DNA from: Treponema sp. UBA1747 | GTDB lineage: Bacteria > Spirochaetota > Spirochaetia > Treponematales > Treponemataceae | Assembly: GCA_002315375.1 (NCBI GenBank) | Contig: DCHR01000010.1 | Coordinates: 1 to 51,391 of the forward strand | DNA length: 51,391 nucleotides | Direction: 5' to 3' | In this document: piece by piece, positions 26,414-34,781 of the stretch | How the letters are laid out: each line of letters opens with the position of its first letter | Numbering within the stretch: the stretch's first letter is position 1 | Program-made: the position numbers and the translations under genes | Notes under the pieces: model-generated | Database searches by the model: none | Told to the model about the DNA's origin: nothing | What the model saw: the letters and a program-made list of their open reading frames with translations, nothing else

Positions 26414-27733
26414 TTATTTTCTGAAAACTTTTGAGTTTCTTTCAGGTGTCCATTTTGCACGGCGCTCTGGAGGCAGACTTTCGATTGAATCTGCTTTGAA
26501 GCCGAGGCTCTGGAACCAGTCAGCAGCCTGAGTTGTCAGAATAAATACGGATTCAATTTTCATTGAAGCGGCCCGGTCAAGAAGGAAGCGGATCATTTTT
26601 TCTCCGATGCCCATGTGCTTGAAATTTTCATTAACAGCAACGGCTGCAATTTCAGCCTGACCGTCAGGGTATTTGTGAAGAGAAGCACAGGCACGGATTC
26701 CGCCGTCGAACTCGTAAACAACATAATCATCAATCTGCGAAATAAGCTGTTCTTCTGTTCTTGTCAGGAGTTTTCCGCTTTCAAAGAATGGGCGCATAAG
26801 TCCCAGAACACGCGGAATGTCTCCGCTGGTCATCTGTCTGATTCCACCGTAATCGTTTGTGTAAATCATTGTTCCGGAACCAAGTTCGCTGAAGATTTCA
26901 CACGGAAGAACCCCGTCCAGATTTCCGTTCAGAATGTGAACGCGGGTTACACCTTTTTTACATGCATCCTGAGCAAGATCTAGAAGTCTGAAAACGATAT
27001 CAGAAGAATTTTTTGAGCCGTTGTTTGCTTCCAGGAAACCTGTTACTTCTTCAACACTCATGGCAGGAACATCGCCGCTTTCTGAAAGAGCATAGCCTTC
27101 AGGAATCTTGTAGTTGTCAGAAGTGATTTCCTTATTTTCCATTACGAAGAAAAGCTTGTCTGCTTTCAGGCTGGTTGCAATATTCTGTGCAAGATGAATT
27201 GAGGAAATATTGTAAGGGTGACCGCTTGAGTTCCAACCGATGCAAGGGAAAATGGGGATAAATCCGTCATCCAGAATTTTCTGAACTGCCTCGGTCTGAA
27301 GCTTGTCGATTTCTCCGGCGGTTCCAAAATCCTGTCCTTCGAGAATGCCTTTGCTGCGGGAACGAACCCAGTTGCCGATTACCGCATTTACTTTGTTTGC
27401 GGCCAGATTTGTCATGACAATATTGGAAACATCAAAGGCAGCCATTTTAATCAGAGGCATAGCAGAATCATCTGTAATGCGTATATTGTCTTTGTAAGAC
27501 CAGGTGATGGATGCCAGGTTAAGAACTTCATCGATTCGTTTTTTTGCTCCGGGAACAATAACCACTTTAAGTCCTGCTTCATGAAGAAGGGCGATATCCT
27601 TGATGTGGCTTGAAAAAAGAGGAGAATCAAAAAGTTTGTCATCCAGGTAGATTACGATGGTGGCATTTTTGAATTTCTGAAGATAACGAATTACGCCGCG
27701 AATATTGTCGGCTTTCTGAGTTCTTGTTTCCAT
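26414..27733 (-). CDS. argA: Amino-acid N-acetyltransferase (N-acetylglutamate synthase)
   Basis: A 439-residue two-domain ArgA. Residues 1-~285 form an amino-acid-kinase-like domain (VIYLDDKLFDSP, KVVIVPGAKKRIDEVL, FIPIFPCIGWNSSGHPYNISS) that binds the arginine effector in this family. Residues ~295-439 are a GNAT acetyltransferase with the acetyl-CoA loop HMGIGEK. It acetylates glutamate, the first step of arginine synthesis. No other arg gene is in the window. TATACT ends 7 nt before the ATG with no Shine-Dalgarno sequence, so it is another leaderless candidate. Confidence 0.93.
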   Translation of the reverse strand: METRTQKADNIRGVIRYLQKFKNATIVIYLDDKLFDSPLFSSHIKDIALLHEAGLKVVIVPGAKKRIDEVLNLASITWSYKDNIRITDDSAMPLIKMAAFDVSNIVMTNLAANKVNAVIGNWVRSRSKGILEGQDFGTAGEIDKLQTEAVQKILDDGFIPIFPCIGWNSSGHPYNISSIHLAQNIATSLKADKLFFVMENKEITSDNYKIPEGYALSESGDVPAMSVEEVTGFLEANNGSKNSSDIVFRLLDLAQDACKKGVTRVHILNGNLDGVLPCEIFSELGSGTMIYTNDYGGIRQMTSGDIPRVLGLMRPFFESGKLLTRTEEQLISQIDDYVVYEFDGGIRACASLHKYPDGQAEIAAVAVNENFKHMGIGEKMIRFLLDRAASMKIESVFILTTQAADWFQSLGFKADSIESLPPERRAKWTPERNSKVFRK

Positions 27734-27740
27734 AAGTTCA

Positions 27741-27746
27741 AGTATA
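27741..27746 (-). promoter_or_regulatory. -10 box of argA
   Basis: TATACT on the minus strand, 7 nt before the argA ATG; no Shine-Dalgarno sequence. Confidence 0.5.
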
Positions 27747-27778
27747 TCGATTTATAAAAGTTAATTCGAGTTTAGAAA

Positions 27779-28495
27779 TTATTTCTGGTTGTTTTTGGAA
27801 TAAACGCATCCGCAGTATTCCTGCCGGAAAAGACCGTATTCATCAGACAGTTCAAGACTGCGTCTGAATCCGCCGCCTTTTTTGAAATCGGAAATCAGCC
27901 AGGCAGGACCTCCGTTTTCCGGTTCTGAAAGCTCAATGCTGTTTCCCTTCATGGATTTCCATTCTGTAGTTCCGGCCAGTTCCATTCCGATGCGGTTCAT
28001 TTCCTCTGCATCTTTAAACGGGCTGATGGATAGTGTCGTACAAAAGTAGTCAAAACCATTGGTTTTTGCGTAATTGTATGTACATTTTAACCGGAGTTCA
28101 TAGCAGCGGCTGCATCTGAGACCTTTTTCAGGCTCCTGGGCGATTTCCGGTTCGTTACGGACATTTATTGCCGAATAGTAATCTTCAGGGTTATAAGGAA
28201 GTTCTACAAACTTCACTTTGTTTTCCAGAACCGGAGGAAAATGAGCGTACAGGTTTTTAAGCTCTCCTAAACGGCGCTGATACTCTGTTTCAGGATAAAT
28301 ATTCGGGTTGTAATACAGAACAGTGACATCAAAATATTCAGCCAGAAATTCCAGTACATAACTTGAGCAGGGACCGCAGCAGGCATGAAGGCAGAGAGAA
28401 GGTCTCTGACCTGATTTCTGAAGTTTCTGAATCAGCTTTTCAAGAGATTTCTGATAGTTATGTTTTCGTTCACTGGATTTCTGCAAACCGCTCAT
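27779..28495 (-). CDS. queH: Epoxyqueuosine reductase QueH
   Basis: A 238-residue member of the QueH (formerly DUF208) family. Conserved cysteine pairs are present: HACCGPCSSYVLE, RCSRCYELRL and EYCGCVYS, together with YYNPNIYP and TTLSISPFKD. QueH reduces epoxyqueuosine to queuosine in tRNA, the last step of that wobble-base modification, and is the non-B12 alternative to QueG. The ATG at 28495 is preferred over a TTG one codon upstream because TATAAT ends 7 nt before it. There is no Shine-Dalgarno sequence. Confidence 0.93.
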   Translation of the reverse strand: MSGLQKSSERKHNYQKSLEKLIQKLQKSGQRPSLCLHACCGPCSSYVLEFLAEYFDVTVLYYNPNIYPETEYQRRLGELKNLYAHFPPVLENKVKFVELPYNPEDYYSAINVRNEPEIAQEPEKGLRCSRCYELRLKCTYNYAKTNGFDYFCTTLSISPFKDAEEMNRIGMELAGTTEWKSMKGNSIELSEPENGGPAWLISDFKKGGGFRRSLELSDEYGLFRQEYCGCVYSKNNQK

Positions 28496-28502
28496 CAAAA
28501 AT

Positions 28503-28508
28503 ATTATA
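28503..28508 (-). promoter_or_regulatory. -10 box of queH
   Basis: A consensus TATAAT on the minus strand, ending 7 nt before the ATG at 28495; no Shine-Dalgarno sequence in the gap. Confidence 0.55.
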
Positions 28509-28597
28509 TAAAAAGGTATAAGAAAAAAATACTATGATTTTTTGTTGTAAAAACGGATAAAATAAAAAAACGTTTAATAAAACGAAAGGAGAACAAT

Positions 28598-29572
28598 ATG
28601 AAAAAATTTATTTTGAAAGGGGCATTAATTTCTGCTTTGATTTTTGCAACGGCATTTACTGGTTGTGCTTCTTCAGAAAAGGAAGGAACAAAAGTGTCTC
28701 AGGAACCTGAAACAAAAAAAGAAGTATCAAATGAACCGCCGTCTTCAGATAAAATGAAAACAGAAAAAATCGCCAGAAATGACGATGGTATTTCTATCTT
28801 CCCTCCAAAAACTTATCTTGAAAAATACTGGGATTTGATTCCGGGAAAACTTGATCATACAAATTACTATTCAACAGTTTGTGAAAAGAACAGAAGTATT
28901 GCAGTTCTTCTTCCTCCAAATTATTCAGCAGAAAAACAGTATCCTGTTCTTTATGTGCTGCATGGATACTGGGGAAATGAAATGTCCATGGTTGGAACAC
29001 AGACTCTCATTACAAACATGATTCACATGGGTGATGCAAAAGAAATGATCGTTGTTTATCCGTTCATTTATTCAAGCAAAACAAAAGCTCAGTGTACAGG
29101 TTTTGGTGAACCTGAAGACTGGGCAGCCTACGACAACTGTGTAAATGAAATCGTTGAAGATGTAATGCCTTGGCTTAAGGAAAAATATTCAGTTCTTGAA
29201 GGCCGTGAAAATACAGCAATCTGTGGATTCAGTATGGGTGGTCGCGAAGCTCTGGCAATCGGAGTAGCTCGTCCAGACCTGTTCGGTTATGTTGCTGCAA
29301 TGGCTCCTGCTCCTGGAGTAATTCCGAATTCAATGCATCCGGGACAGTTCAAAGAAAGTGAACTGAAGTTTGCTCCTGAAGTGACTCCAAAAGTACTGAT
29401 GATTTGTGTCGGAACAAATGACGGAGTTGTTTCATTCTATCCTTCAACTTACCATGCAACATTTGAAAAGAACGGAGTAGAACATTTATGGTGGATGGTT
29501 CCTGGAAGCGATCATGGGGATCCAGCTGTATCAAGCGGTATCTTTAATTTCTGCGAAAGAATTTTCCGCTAG
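28598..29572 (+). CDS. Esterase lipoprotein (alpha/beta hydrolase, esterase D/ferulic acid esterase-like)
   Basis: A 324-residue lipoprotein. The signal peptide ends in the lipobox FTGC (Cys about residue 22), followed by a Ser/Lys/Glu-rich tether to about residue 60. The alpha/beta-hydrolase fold of the putative esterase family follows (YPVLYVLHGYWGNEMSM), with nucleophile motif GFSMGG near residue 212, an Asp in GTNDGV and a His in GSDHGD. Family members release feruloyl or acetyl groups from plant cell-wall polysaccharides, fitting a fibre-degrading gut spirochaete; the substrate is inferred. A strong AAAGGAG site precedes the ATG, and a long terminator follows. Confidence 0.9.
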   Translation: MKKFILKGALISALIFATAFTGCASSEKEGTKVSQEPETKKEVSNEPPSSDKMKTEKIARNDDGISIFPPKTYLEKYWDLIPGKLDHTNYYSTVCEKNRSIAVLLPPNYSAEKQYPVLYVLHGYWGNEMSMVGTQTLITNMIHMGDAKEMIVVYPFIYSSKTKAQCTGFGEPEDWAAYDNCVNEIVEDVMPWLKEKYSVLEGRENTAICGFSMGGREALAIGVARPDLFGYVAAMAPAPGVIPNSMHPGQFKESELKFAPEVTPKVLMICVGTNDGVVSFYPSTYHATFEKNGVEHLWWMVPGSDHGDPAVSSGIFNFCERIFR

Positions 29573-29587
29573 GATAAGCGGTTGAAA

Positions 29588-29627
29588 AAAAGGGGCTTCG
29601 AAAATTTTCGAAGCCCCTTTTTTTATG
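29588..29627. terminator. Bidirectional terminator after the esterase gene
   Basis: A perfect stem of about 17 bp (AAGGGGCTTCGAAAA against its complement, TTTTCGAAGCCCCTT) flanked by A- and T-runs. It serves the esterase on the plus strand and the UMP kinase operon on the minus strand. Confidence 0.9.
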
Positions 29628-29691
29628 GTTTAAGAAAATAAAGTTAATTGCTTTGCAAAGCTACCCTTTATTCACATTTTTAAACTGAAGA

Positions 29692-30375
29692 TTAACCGAT
29701 TGTTGTTCCGATGTAATCCTGGTCGTTGAGAATTGCCTTAATGTTAGGAATGTTTTTTCCGCCTGCGCAGATAACTTTCATTCCAAGTTCTGAAGCTTTC
29801 TTTGAAGCGATTGGATCGAAAGGACAGTTCTTTCCTGGAACCCATTCATCACCAACCATTTTGCGGAAATCTTCCCAACTGATGTTGTCGATTGGAGTTG
29901 CATCAGGATTTTTGCGAGGGTCGTCTGTGTAAACTTTTTCAATATTTGAAAGGTTTACAACTGTCTTTGCATCGAATTTTTCACCAAGGTAAACAGCGTC
30001 TGTGTCTGTTGAGAATCCTGGTTTCCATCCGGCTGCCAGGAGAACCTGTCCGTCGAATTTAACGTCTTCTGTAGGATTGTAAACAACATCGTTTTTGCAG
30101 TAGTCACCGAAGCAGGCTTTTACAAGCTGAGCGTTCAGACGTGTTGTCATGATTCCGATCCAGTCTGCTGAATTGTTGTCTGCTTCTGCACAAACTTCTT
30201 TGTATGCGTTCTGGTAGAAACGTGCAGGTGCACCACCACCAACAACCAGAATAAGGCGGTTTGATTTGTCAGCATCCAGCCAATCCTTTGCCATTTCTAC
30301 AAATGCTTTGAGGAATGGTGCATCCGGTTTTTCCGGAACTACAATTGATCCACCTAATGAAAGTACTTTAGTCAT
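29692..30375 (-). CDS. pyrH: UMP kinase-like amino-acid-kinase family protein (archaeal-type)
   Basis: A 227-residue amino-acid kinase fold protein. The phosphate-binding segments are VLSLGGSIVVPE at the N-terminus and ILVVGGGAPARFY, with KPGFSTDTDAVYLG and NLSNIEKVYTDDPRKNPDA further on. The sequence resembles the shorter archaeal-type UMP kinases more than the standard bacterial PyrH. UMP kinase makes UDP from UMP in the cytosol. It lies 35 nt after the second permease of a nucleoside-type ABC importer, on the same strand and with an AAAGGAG site, suggesting salvage of imported uridine. I cannot say whether a housekeeping PyrH exists elsewhere. Confidence 0.8.
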   Translation of the reverse strand: MTKVLSLGGSIVVPEKPDAPFLKAFVEMAKDWLDADKSNRLILVVGGGAPARFYQNAYKEVCAEADNNSADWIGIMTTRLNAQLVKACFGDYCKNDVVYNPTEDVKFDGQVLLAAGWKPGFSTDTDAVYLGEKFDAKTVVNLSNIEKVYTDDPRKNPDATPIDNISWEDFRKMVGDEWVPGKNCPFDPIASKKASELGMKVICAGGKNIPNIKAILNDQDYIGTTIG

Positions 30376-30410
30376 ATATATCTCCTTTGTAAAAATAATT
30401 ACGGTTTAAT

Positions 30411-31355
30411 TTAACGTTCCTCGCGGAAGTAGGCGTTGCCGAGAGCGGCAGGTGCCTGGTATTCTTTTTTCTTCTGAAGGCTGATGAAAATCAGAACAAC
30501 GATTGTTGCGATGTAAGGCAGCATATCCAGAATAATTGAGTTCAGTTTGATTCCCAGAAGGGAAACGCCCTGGAACTTGAATCCGAGTCCCTGAAGTGCA
30601 CCGAAGAGGTAAGCTGCGGCGATAGCCTTCAGTGGATTCCAGGTACAGAAAATAATGAGTGCAACAGCAATCCATCCGGCACCGGCTGTAATATTTTCAA
30701 GCCAGCTTGGAACGAATACCAGTGAAAGGTAAGCACCACCGAGTCCACAAAGAAATCCGCCGGCAAGAACGTTTGCATATTTGATTGCAGTAACAGGAAT
30801 TCCCGAGCTGTCTGCTGCGGCAGGGTTTTCACCAATTGCGCGCATTGAAAGCCCGATTCTTGTTTTGTACATGTAGATGTAAATGAGGATTGCAAAAATC
30901 AGAGACATGTAAACGTAAATGCTCTGGTCAAAAAGCATAGGTCCCAGAACAGGGATTTTGCTCAGAAGAGGAATTGCTTTTGGTGCAAAGAAATTTCTGA
31001 AAGATTCGCTCAGAGCTTTTCCTGAAAGGAACTCGTTGAAAAGTCCGGCAACTCCTGTACCGAAAGTGGTAAGAACGATACCGGTAACAATCTGGTTTCC
31101 CTTAAGGGTGATTGCAATGAAGCCGTAAATAGCGGCACCGATCATTCCGGCAAGTCCTGCAACCAGCATTGCAAGCCACGGGTTATTTGTTACGAGTGCT
31201 GTGGCAAAACCGGCAGCGGCGCCCATAAGCATCATACCTTCAATACCAAGATTGGAGTTTCCTGCTTTTTCGCAAAGAATTCCTCCAAGAATTGCCAGGA
31301 GGATATGGGTTCCCATTTGAACGGAAACCTGTAAGAAAAGAGAAAGAGCTAACAT
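30411..31355 (-). CDS. Nucleoside-type ABC transporter permease (YufQ/NupC-like)
   Basis: A 314-residue polytopic permease of the branched-chain-amino-acid/ribose permease superfamily, subgroup found in BMP-dependent nucleoside importers. Signatures include NLGIEGMMLMGAAAGF and the coupling-loop region IGLSMRAIGENPAAADSSGI. About nine hydrophobic segments are visible. Its ATG overlaps the stop of the upstream permease by 1 nt. With the second permease and the double-cassette ATPase it would form an inner-membrane importer. Confidence 0.9.
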   Translation of the reverse strand: MLALSLFLQVSVQMGTHILLAILGGILCEKAGNSNLGIEGMMLMGAAAGFATALVTNNPWLAMLVAGLAGMIGAAIYGFIAITLKGNQIVTGIVLTTFGTGVAGLFNEFLSGKALSESFRNFFAPKAIPLLSKIPVLGPMLFDQSIYVYMSLIFAILIYIYMYKTRIGLSMRAIGENPAAADSSGIPVTAIKYANVLAGGFLCGLGGAYLSLVFVPSWLENITAGAGWIAVALIIFCTWNPLKAIAAAYLFGALQGLGFKFQGVSLLGIKLNSIILDMLPYIATIVVLIFISLQKKKEYQAPAALGNAYFREER

Positions 31356-32476
31356 TATTTTTCCTCCTTTTCAGATTCAGAAGAGCTTTCTTCAGAAGGT
31401 GCAGTCTGGTCGCTTGAAGAGACTTCCTTGTTTTTACTGCTTGTCCAAACGAATTTGTATTTGAGGAAGAACTCACTTCCCAATACAAAGAAAATGATGA
31501 TTCCCTGAATAACCTGAGCCATGGTTGGCTGGATCCCCATTGAAGCCTGAAGTCCGCTGCCACCCTGAATGAGCATACTGAAGAGGAAGGAAACGGCTGT
31601 AATGATAAGAGGGTTTAACTGACCAAGCCATGTTGTAATTACTGCTGTGAATCCGAGGCCTCCTGAAAGCTGATAGGTCAAAGATTTTTCCATAGCAGAA
31701 GCCTGCATCATTCCGGCCATACCACACAGGGCACCTGAAAGGAAAACGGCAATGAAAGTAACTTTTGTTACGTTGATTCCGGCGTAGCGGGCTGTAGATT
31801 TACTTTCACCGATTACGTCGATTTCATAACCGAGTTTTGTTTTCTTGAAAATAACATATGTGATTGCAATACAAATAATTGTAAGAATCCAACCGATATG
31901 AATGCCGCCTGTTTTAGGAAGAATTGCAGCATCCGGGAAACGCGGCATACGAGGAAAACCGTCAGGACGTTTCCATGGACCATACTGAAGGTATGTTACC
32001 CATTTGGTTGCTATGTAGTTCAGCATCAAAGTAACAAGAGTTTCGCTGGCACCGAATTTATTTTTGAAGAAAGAAGCCAGAGTTGCCCAAAGTCCGCCAC
32101 AGATAACTGAAGCCACCAGCATGAGAGGAAGCATAACTGGCATTGGAAGTCCCGGGAATTTGAAAGCAATAAAGGCAGCTCCGAAAGCCCCCATATAGAA
32201 CTGACCGTCAGCACCAATGTTCCAGAACTTCATGCGGAATGCCATTGCAATACCAAGTGACAGCATTGTCAGAGGAATTGCTTTGTGAACGGTCTGTGTG
32301 AAGTAATATTTTTTTCCGATGGAACCTGTAATTATTTTCCAGAAAACCATGAATGGATTTTTTCCCATACAGGCAATTACAATGCCCGAAGCAACAAGGG
32401 AAAGAAGAACTGCGCTTATACGGAGCAGACGTTCTTTTGCTTTTGAAGGTTCATTTTTTGCAACAATATGAATCAT
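31355..32476 (-). CDS. Nucleoside-type ABC transporter permease (YufP/NupB-like)
   Basis: A 373-residue permease pairing with the 30411-31355 gene. It has the family hallmark FWNIGADGQFYMGAFGAAF and the ATPase-contact loop YEIDVIGESKSTARYAGI. The C-terminal ~35 residues (after KYKFVWTSS) are a hydrophilic Ser/Glu-rich tail (PSEESSSESEKEEK) that has no obvious counterpart in the family. It begins 3 nt after the ATPase gene. Function: one half of the membrane channel for nucleoside uptake. Confidence 0.9.
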   Translation of the reverse strand: MIHIVAKNEPSKAKERLLRISAVLLSLVASGIVIACMGKNPFMVFWKIITGSIGKKYYFTQTVHKAIPLTMLSLGIAMAFRMKFWNIGADGQFYMGAFGAAFIAFKFPGLPMPVMLPLMLVASVICGGLWATLASFFKNKFGASETLVTLMLNYIATKWVTYLQYGPWKRPDGFPRMPRFPDAAILPKTGGIHIGWILTIICIAITYVIFKKTKLGYEIDVIGESKSTARYAGINVTKVTFIAVFLSGALCGMAGMMQASAMEKSLTYQLSGGLGFTAVITTWLGQLNPLIITAVSFLFSMLIQGGSGLQASMGIQPTMAQVIQGIIIFFVLGSEFFLKYKFVWTSSKNKEVSSSDQTAPSEESSSESEKEEK

Positions 32477-32479
32477 GTT

Positions 32480-33988
32480 CTACTCCTTCTCATCACCGAG
32501 CATCATCATGCCCACGTCTTCTTTGCTGATTTCTTTTGGATTAACAATGCCCATTATTTTTCCGTCGTGGATAACCATCAGGCGGTCAGAAAGAGCCATA
32601 AGAACGTCCAGGTCTTCGCCGATGAACATTACACCGACACCTTTTTCTTTCTGCTTGTTGAGCATGTCATAAACTGTATAACTGGCACCAATATCAAGTC
32701 CGCGAACAGGGTAAGCAGTAACCAGAACTTTTGGTTTCATTCCGATTTCACGGCCAAGAAGAACTTTCTGGATGTTTCCGCCCGAAAGTTTTTTAACCTG
32801 ATGTTTGATGCTTGGAGTTGAAATATCATATTCACCGACGATTGCTTCTGCGCGGTTTTTTCCGGCTTCGCGGTCCATGAAGATTCCTTTTGCTTCATCA
32901 TAAGTTTTGAGCATTACGTTATCGATAATATTCATTCCTGCAACCAGTCCCATACCCAGGCGGTCTTCAGGAACAAAGCTCATGCGGAGACCCTTCTTTT
33001 TGATTGCCAGAGGCGAAAGGCCGATAAGTTCATCACCGATAAATTTGATGGAACCGGCTTCTGGTTTAAGAAGTCCTGCAATGGCTTCACAAAGTTCTTT
33101 TTGTCCTGATCCTGCAATTCCTGCTACGCCAAGAATTTCTCCACCGTAAAGCTCGAAAGAGAAGTCATCCAGAAATTTTCTGTTTTCTTCGGAATTGGCA
33201 AGGGAAACTTTTTCCAAAGTCAGAAGAGGTTCGGCTGAACGTTCAACCTGAGGTCGGTCAATTTCCAGACTGATTGCACGGCCAACCATAAGGGCTGTGA
33301 GTTCAGAAGGATTAGATTCTTTTGTCTGAACAGCACCAACATATTCGCCTTTGCGGAGAACAGCTACGCGGTCAGAAATGGCCATAACTTCATTCATCTT
33401 GTGTGTGATGATAATGACTGTACAGCCGGCTTCTTTCATTCGACGCAGAACGTTGAAGAGGTGTTCTGTTTCCTGAGGAGTAAGAACGGCAGTAGGTTCA
33501 TCCAGAATCAGGATGTTTGCACCGCGATACAGAACCTTCAGGATTTCAACAGTCTGTTTTTCGCTTACAGACATTTCATATATTTTTTTGTCAGGATCGA
33601 TTTTCAATCCGTAGGTTTCTTCAAGCTTCAGAATCTTGTCGCGGATCTGCTTTTTATTTACAAAGAATCCGGCTTTTTCTTCACCCATGGTGATGTTTTC
33701 CAGAGCAGTCATTACATCAACAAGAAGGTAATGCTGGTGAACCATACCAATTCCGGCCGAAATAGAATCAGCAGGACGGGCAAAATTCTGTTTTTTACCG
33801 TCGATGTAAATGCTTCCTTCATCAGGTGAATAGAGCCCGGCAAGCATATTTACCAGAGTTGTTTTTCCTGAACCGTTTTCGCCTAAAAGAGCAAGGATTT
33901 CGCCTTTTTCTATATCAAGGCAGACATCCGAGTTAGCGTGAACTTCCCCAAAGGTTTTGGAGATGTGCTGTAGAGAAATATATGACAT
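32480..33988 (-). CDS. Nucleoside-type ABC transporter ATP-binding protein (two cassettes, YufO/NupA-like)
   Basis: A 502-residue protein with two ABC cassettes. Cassette 1 is canonical: Walker A GENGSGKTT (about residue 36), signature SVSEKQTVEI, Walker B ILILDEPTAVL. Cassette 2 has GIAGSGQKEL in place of Walker A, signature LSGGNIQK and AYPVRGLDIGA, the degenerate pattern usual for this family. It powers import by the two permeases that follow. The ATG at 33988 (MSYIS) is chosen over an upstream TTG because TATAAT ends 6 nt before it. No BMP-type binding lipoprotein lies beside the operon, which is unusual. Confidence 0.92.
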   Translation of the reverse strand: MSYISLQHISKTFGEVHANSDVCLDIEKGEILALLGENGSGKTTLVNMLAGLYSPDEGSIYIDGKKQNFARPADSISAGIGMVHQHYLLVDVMTALENITMGEEKAGFFVNKKQIRDKILKLEETYGLKIDPDKKIYEMSVSEKQTVEILKVLYRGANILILDEPTAVLTPQETEHLFNVLRRMKEAGCTVIIITHKMNEVMAISDRVAVLRKGEYVGAVQTKESNPSELTALMVGRAISLEIDRPQVERSAEPLLTLEKVSLANSEENRKFLDDFSFELYGGEILGVAGIAGSGQKELCEAIAGLLKPEAGSIKFIGDELIGLSPLAIKKKGLRMSFVPEDRLGMGLVAGMNIIDNVMLKTYDEAKGIFMDREAGKNRAEAIVGEYDISTPSIKHQVKKLSGGNIQKVLLGREIGMKPKVLVTAYPVRGLDIGASYTVYDMLNKQKEKGVGVMFIGEDLDVLMALSDRLMVIHDGKIMGIVNPKEISKEDVGMMMLGDEKE

Positions 33989-33994
33989 AGGCAA

Positions 33995-34000
33995 ATTATA
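33995..34000 (-). promoter_or_regulatory. -10 box of the nucleoside ABC operon; leaderless geometry
   Basis: A consensus TATAAT on the minus strand, 6 nt before the ATG at 33988, with no Shine-Dalgarno sequence between. The -35 region is poor. Confidence 0.6.
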
Positions 34001-34033
34001 ACGAAAATGTGCACTATGTTATAGAAGAGACAA

Positions 34034-34058
34034 AAGGTCCGGGGGAACCCCGGACCTT
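34034..34058 (-). terminator. Terminator after the beta-rich envelope protein gene
   Basis: An 11-bp stem AAGGTCCGGGG / CCCCGGACCTT with a 3-nt loop, followed by TTTTG on the minus strand. Confidence 0.8.
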
Positions 34059-34091
34059 AAGACATTTTTTCATTTTTGAAACAACAAGTGA

Positions 34092-34673
34092 TTAGTTCAT
34101 GACAGCTATGCGGTATCCAAGATAAACTTCACAACCGCTTTGATTAACAAAAGGCTGTCCTTCAAAAATACCACCCCAGACAAAATTTCCACCGGCTTCA
34201 ACGCCATGTTTTATATTTCCGCTTCCGAACATAAGGTTTACGTTTGCTCCGCTTTTGAAGGCACAGGCCAGGAGAGTTTTCTGGTCATCAAAAATTACAG
34301 TGCCATTTGCTTCTACAGGAATAAAATTGAACTGCGAAATTCCCCAGTCCCAGTTGAAATTCCATCCGGTTATTGCTTTCAGGTTTGTTCCTAAAGAAGG
34401 GTCCGGTTGTTCAAAAAGAGAACCGCGGACAGAATATCCGGCAAGTAAATCTGAACCGATACCAAGAGTAAAGCCGTTGCTAAAAATCCAGTTATAATTT
34501 CCTCCGAGTTTGGCCGTTACTTCCCAGTCTTCAACTCTTTCAGCACCATCTTTTTCTTTTGGCGAATAATAAGACATGGAATCCAGTCCGGCTCCGAATG
34601 TTGCAAATGTATCTACGGCAAATAAAGTTCCAAAAACAGAAAGGGTTATTAATGTGAGTAAAATTTTTTTCAT
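34092..34673 (-). CDS. Secreted beta-rich protein, possibly a small outer-membrane barrel
   Basis: A 193-residue protein I do not recognise. A Sec signal peptide (MKKILLTLITLSVFGTLFA) is followed by alternating hydrophobic/polar, Gly- and aromatic-rich segments (FTLGIGSDLLAGYSV, GWNFNWDWGISQFNF, GVEAGGNFVWGG, EVYLGYRIAVMN) that look like an eight-strand antiparallel barrel. The start at 34673 has a GGAGG site 7 nt upstream; an upstream in-frame extension lacks one. It is a single gene between a terminator and the divergent GH18 gene. Outer-membrane location is inference. Confidence 0.65.
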   Translation of the reverse strand: MKKILLTLITLSVFGTLFAVDTFATFGAGLDSMSYYSPKEKDGAERVEDWEVTAKLGGNYNWIFSNGFTLGIGSDLLAGYSVRGSLFEQPDPSLGTNLKAITGWNFNWDWGISQFNFIPVEANGTVIFDDQKTLLACAFKSGANVNLMFGSGNIKHGVEAGGNFVWGGIFEGQPFVNQSGCEVYLGYRIAVMN

Positions 34674-34781
34674 GCAAAACCTCCGAGAGAAGCAGTAACT
34701 CATTTTTTCTGCTTCTGAATTTTCAACAACGTAATCTTAAAAAAGTTTCATTTTCTAAAAAATCTCCAGTTTCTTCCGATA

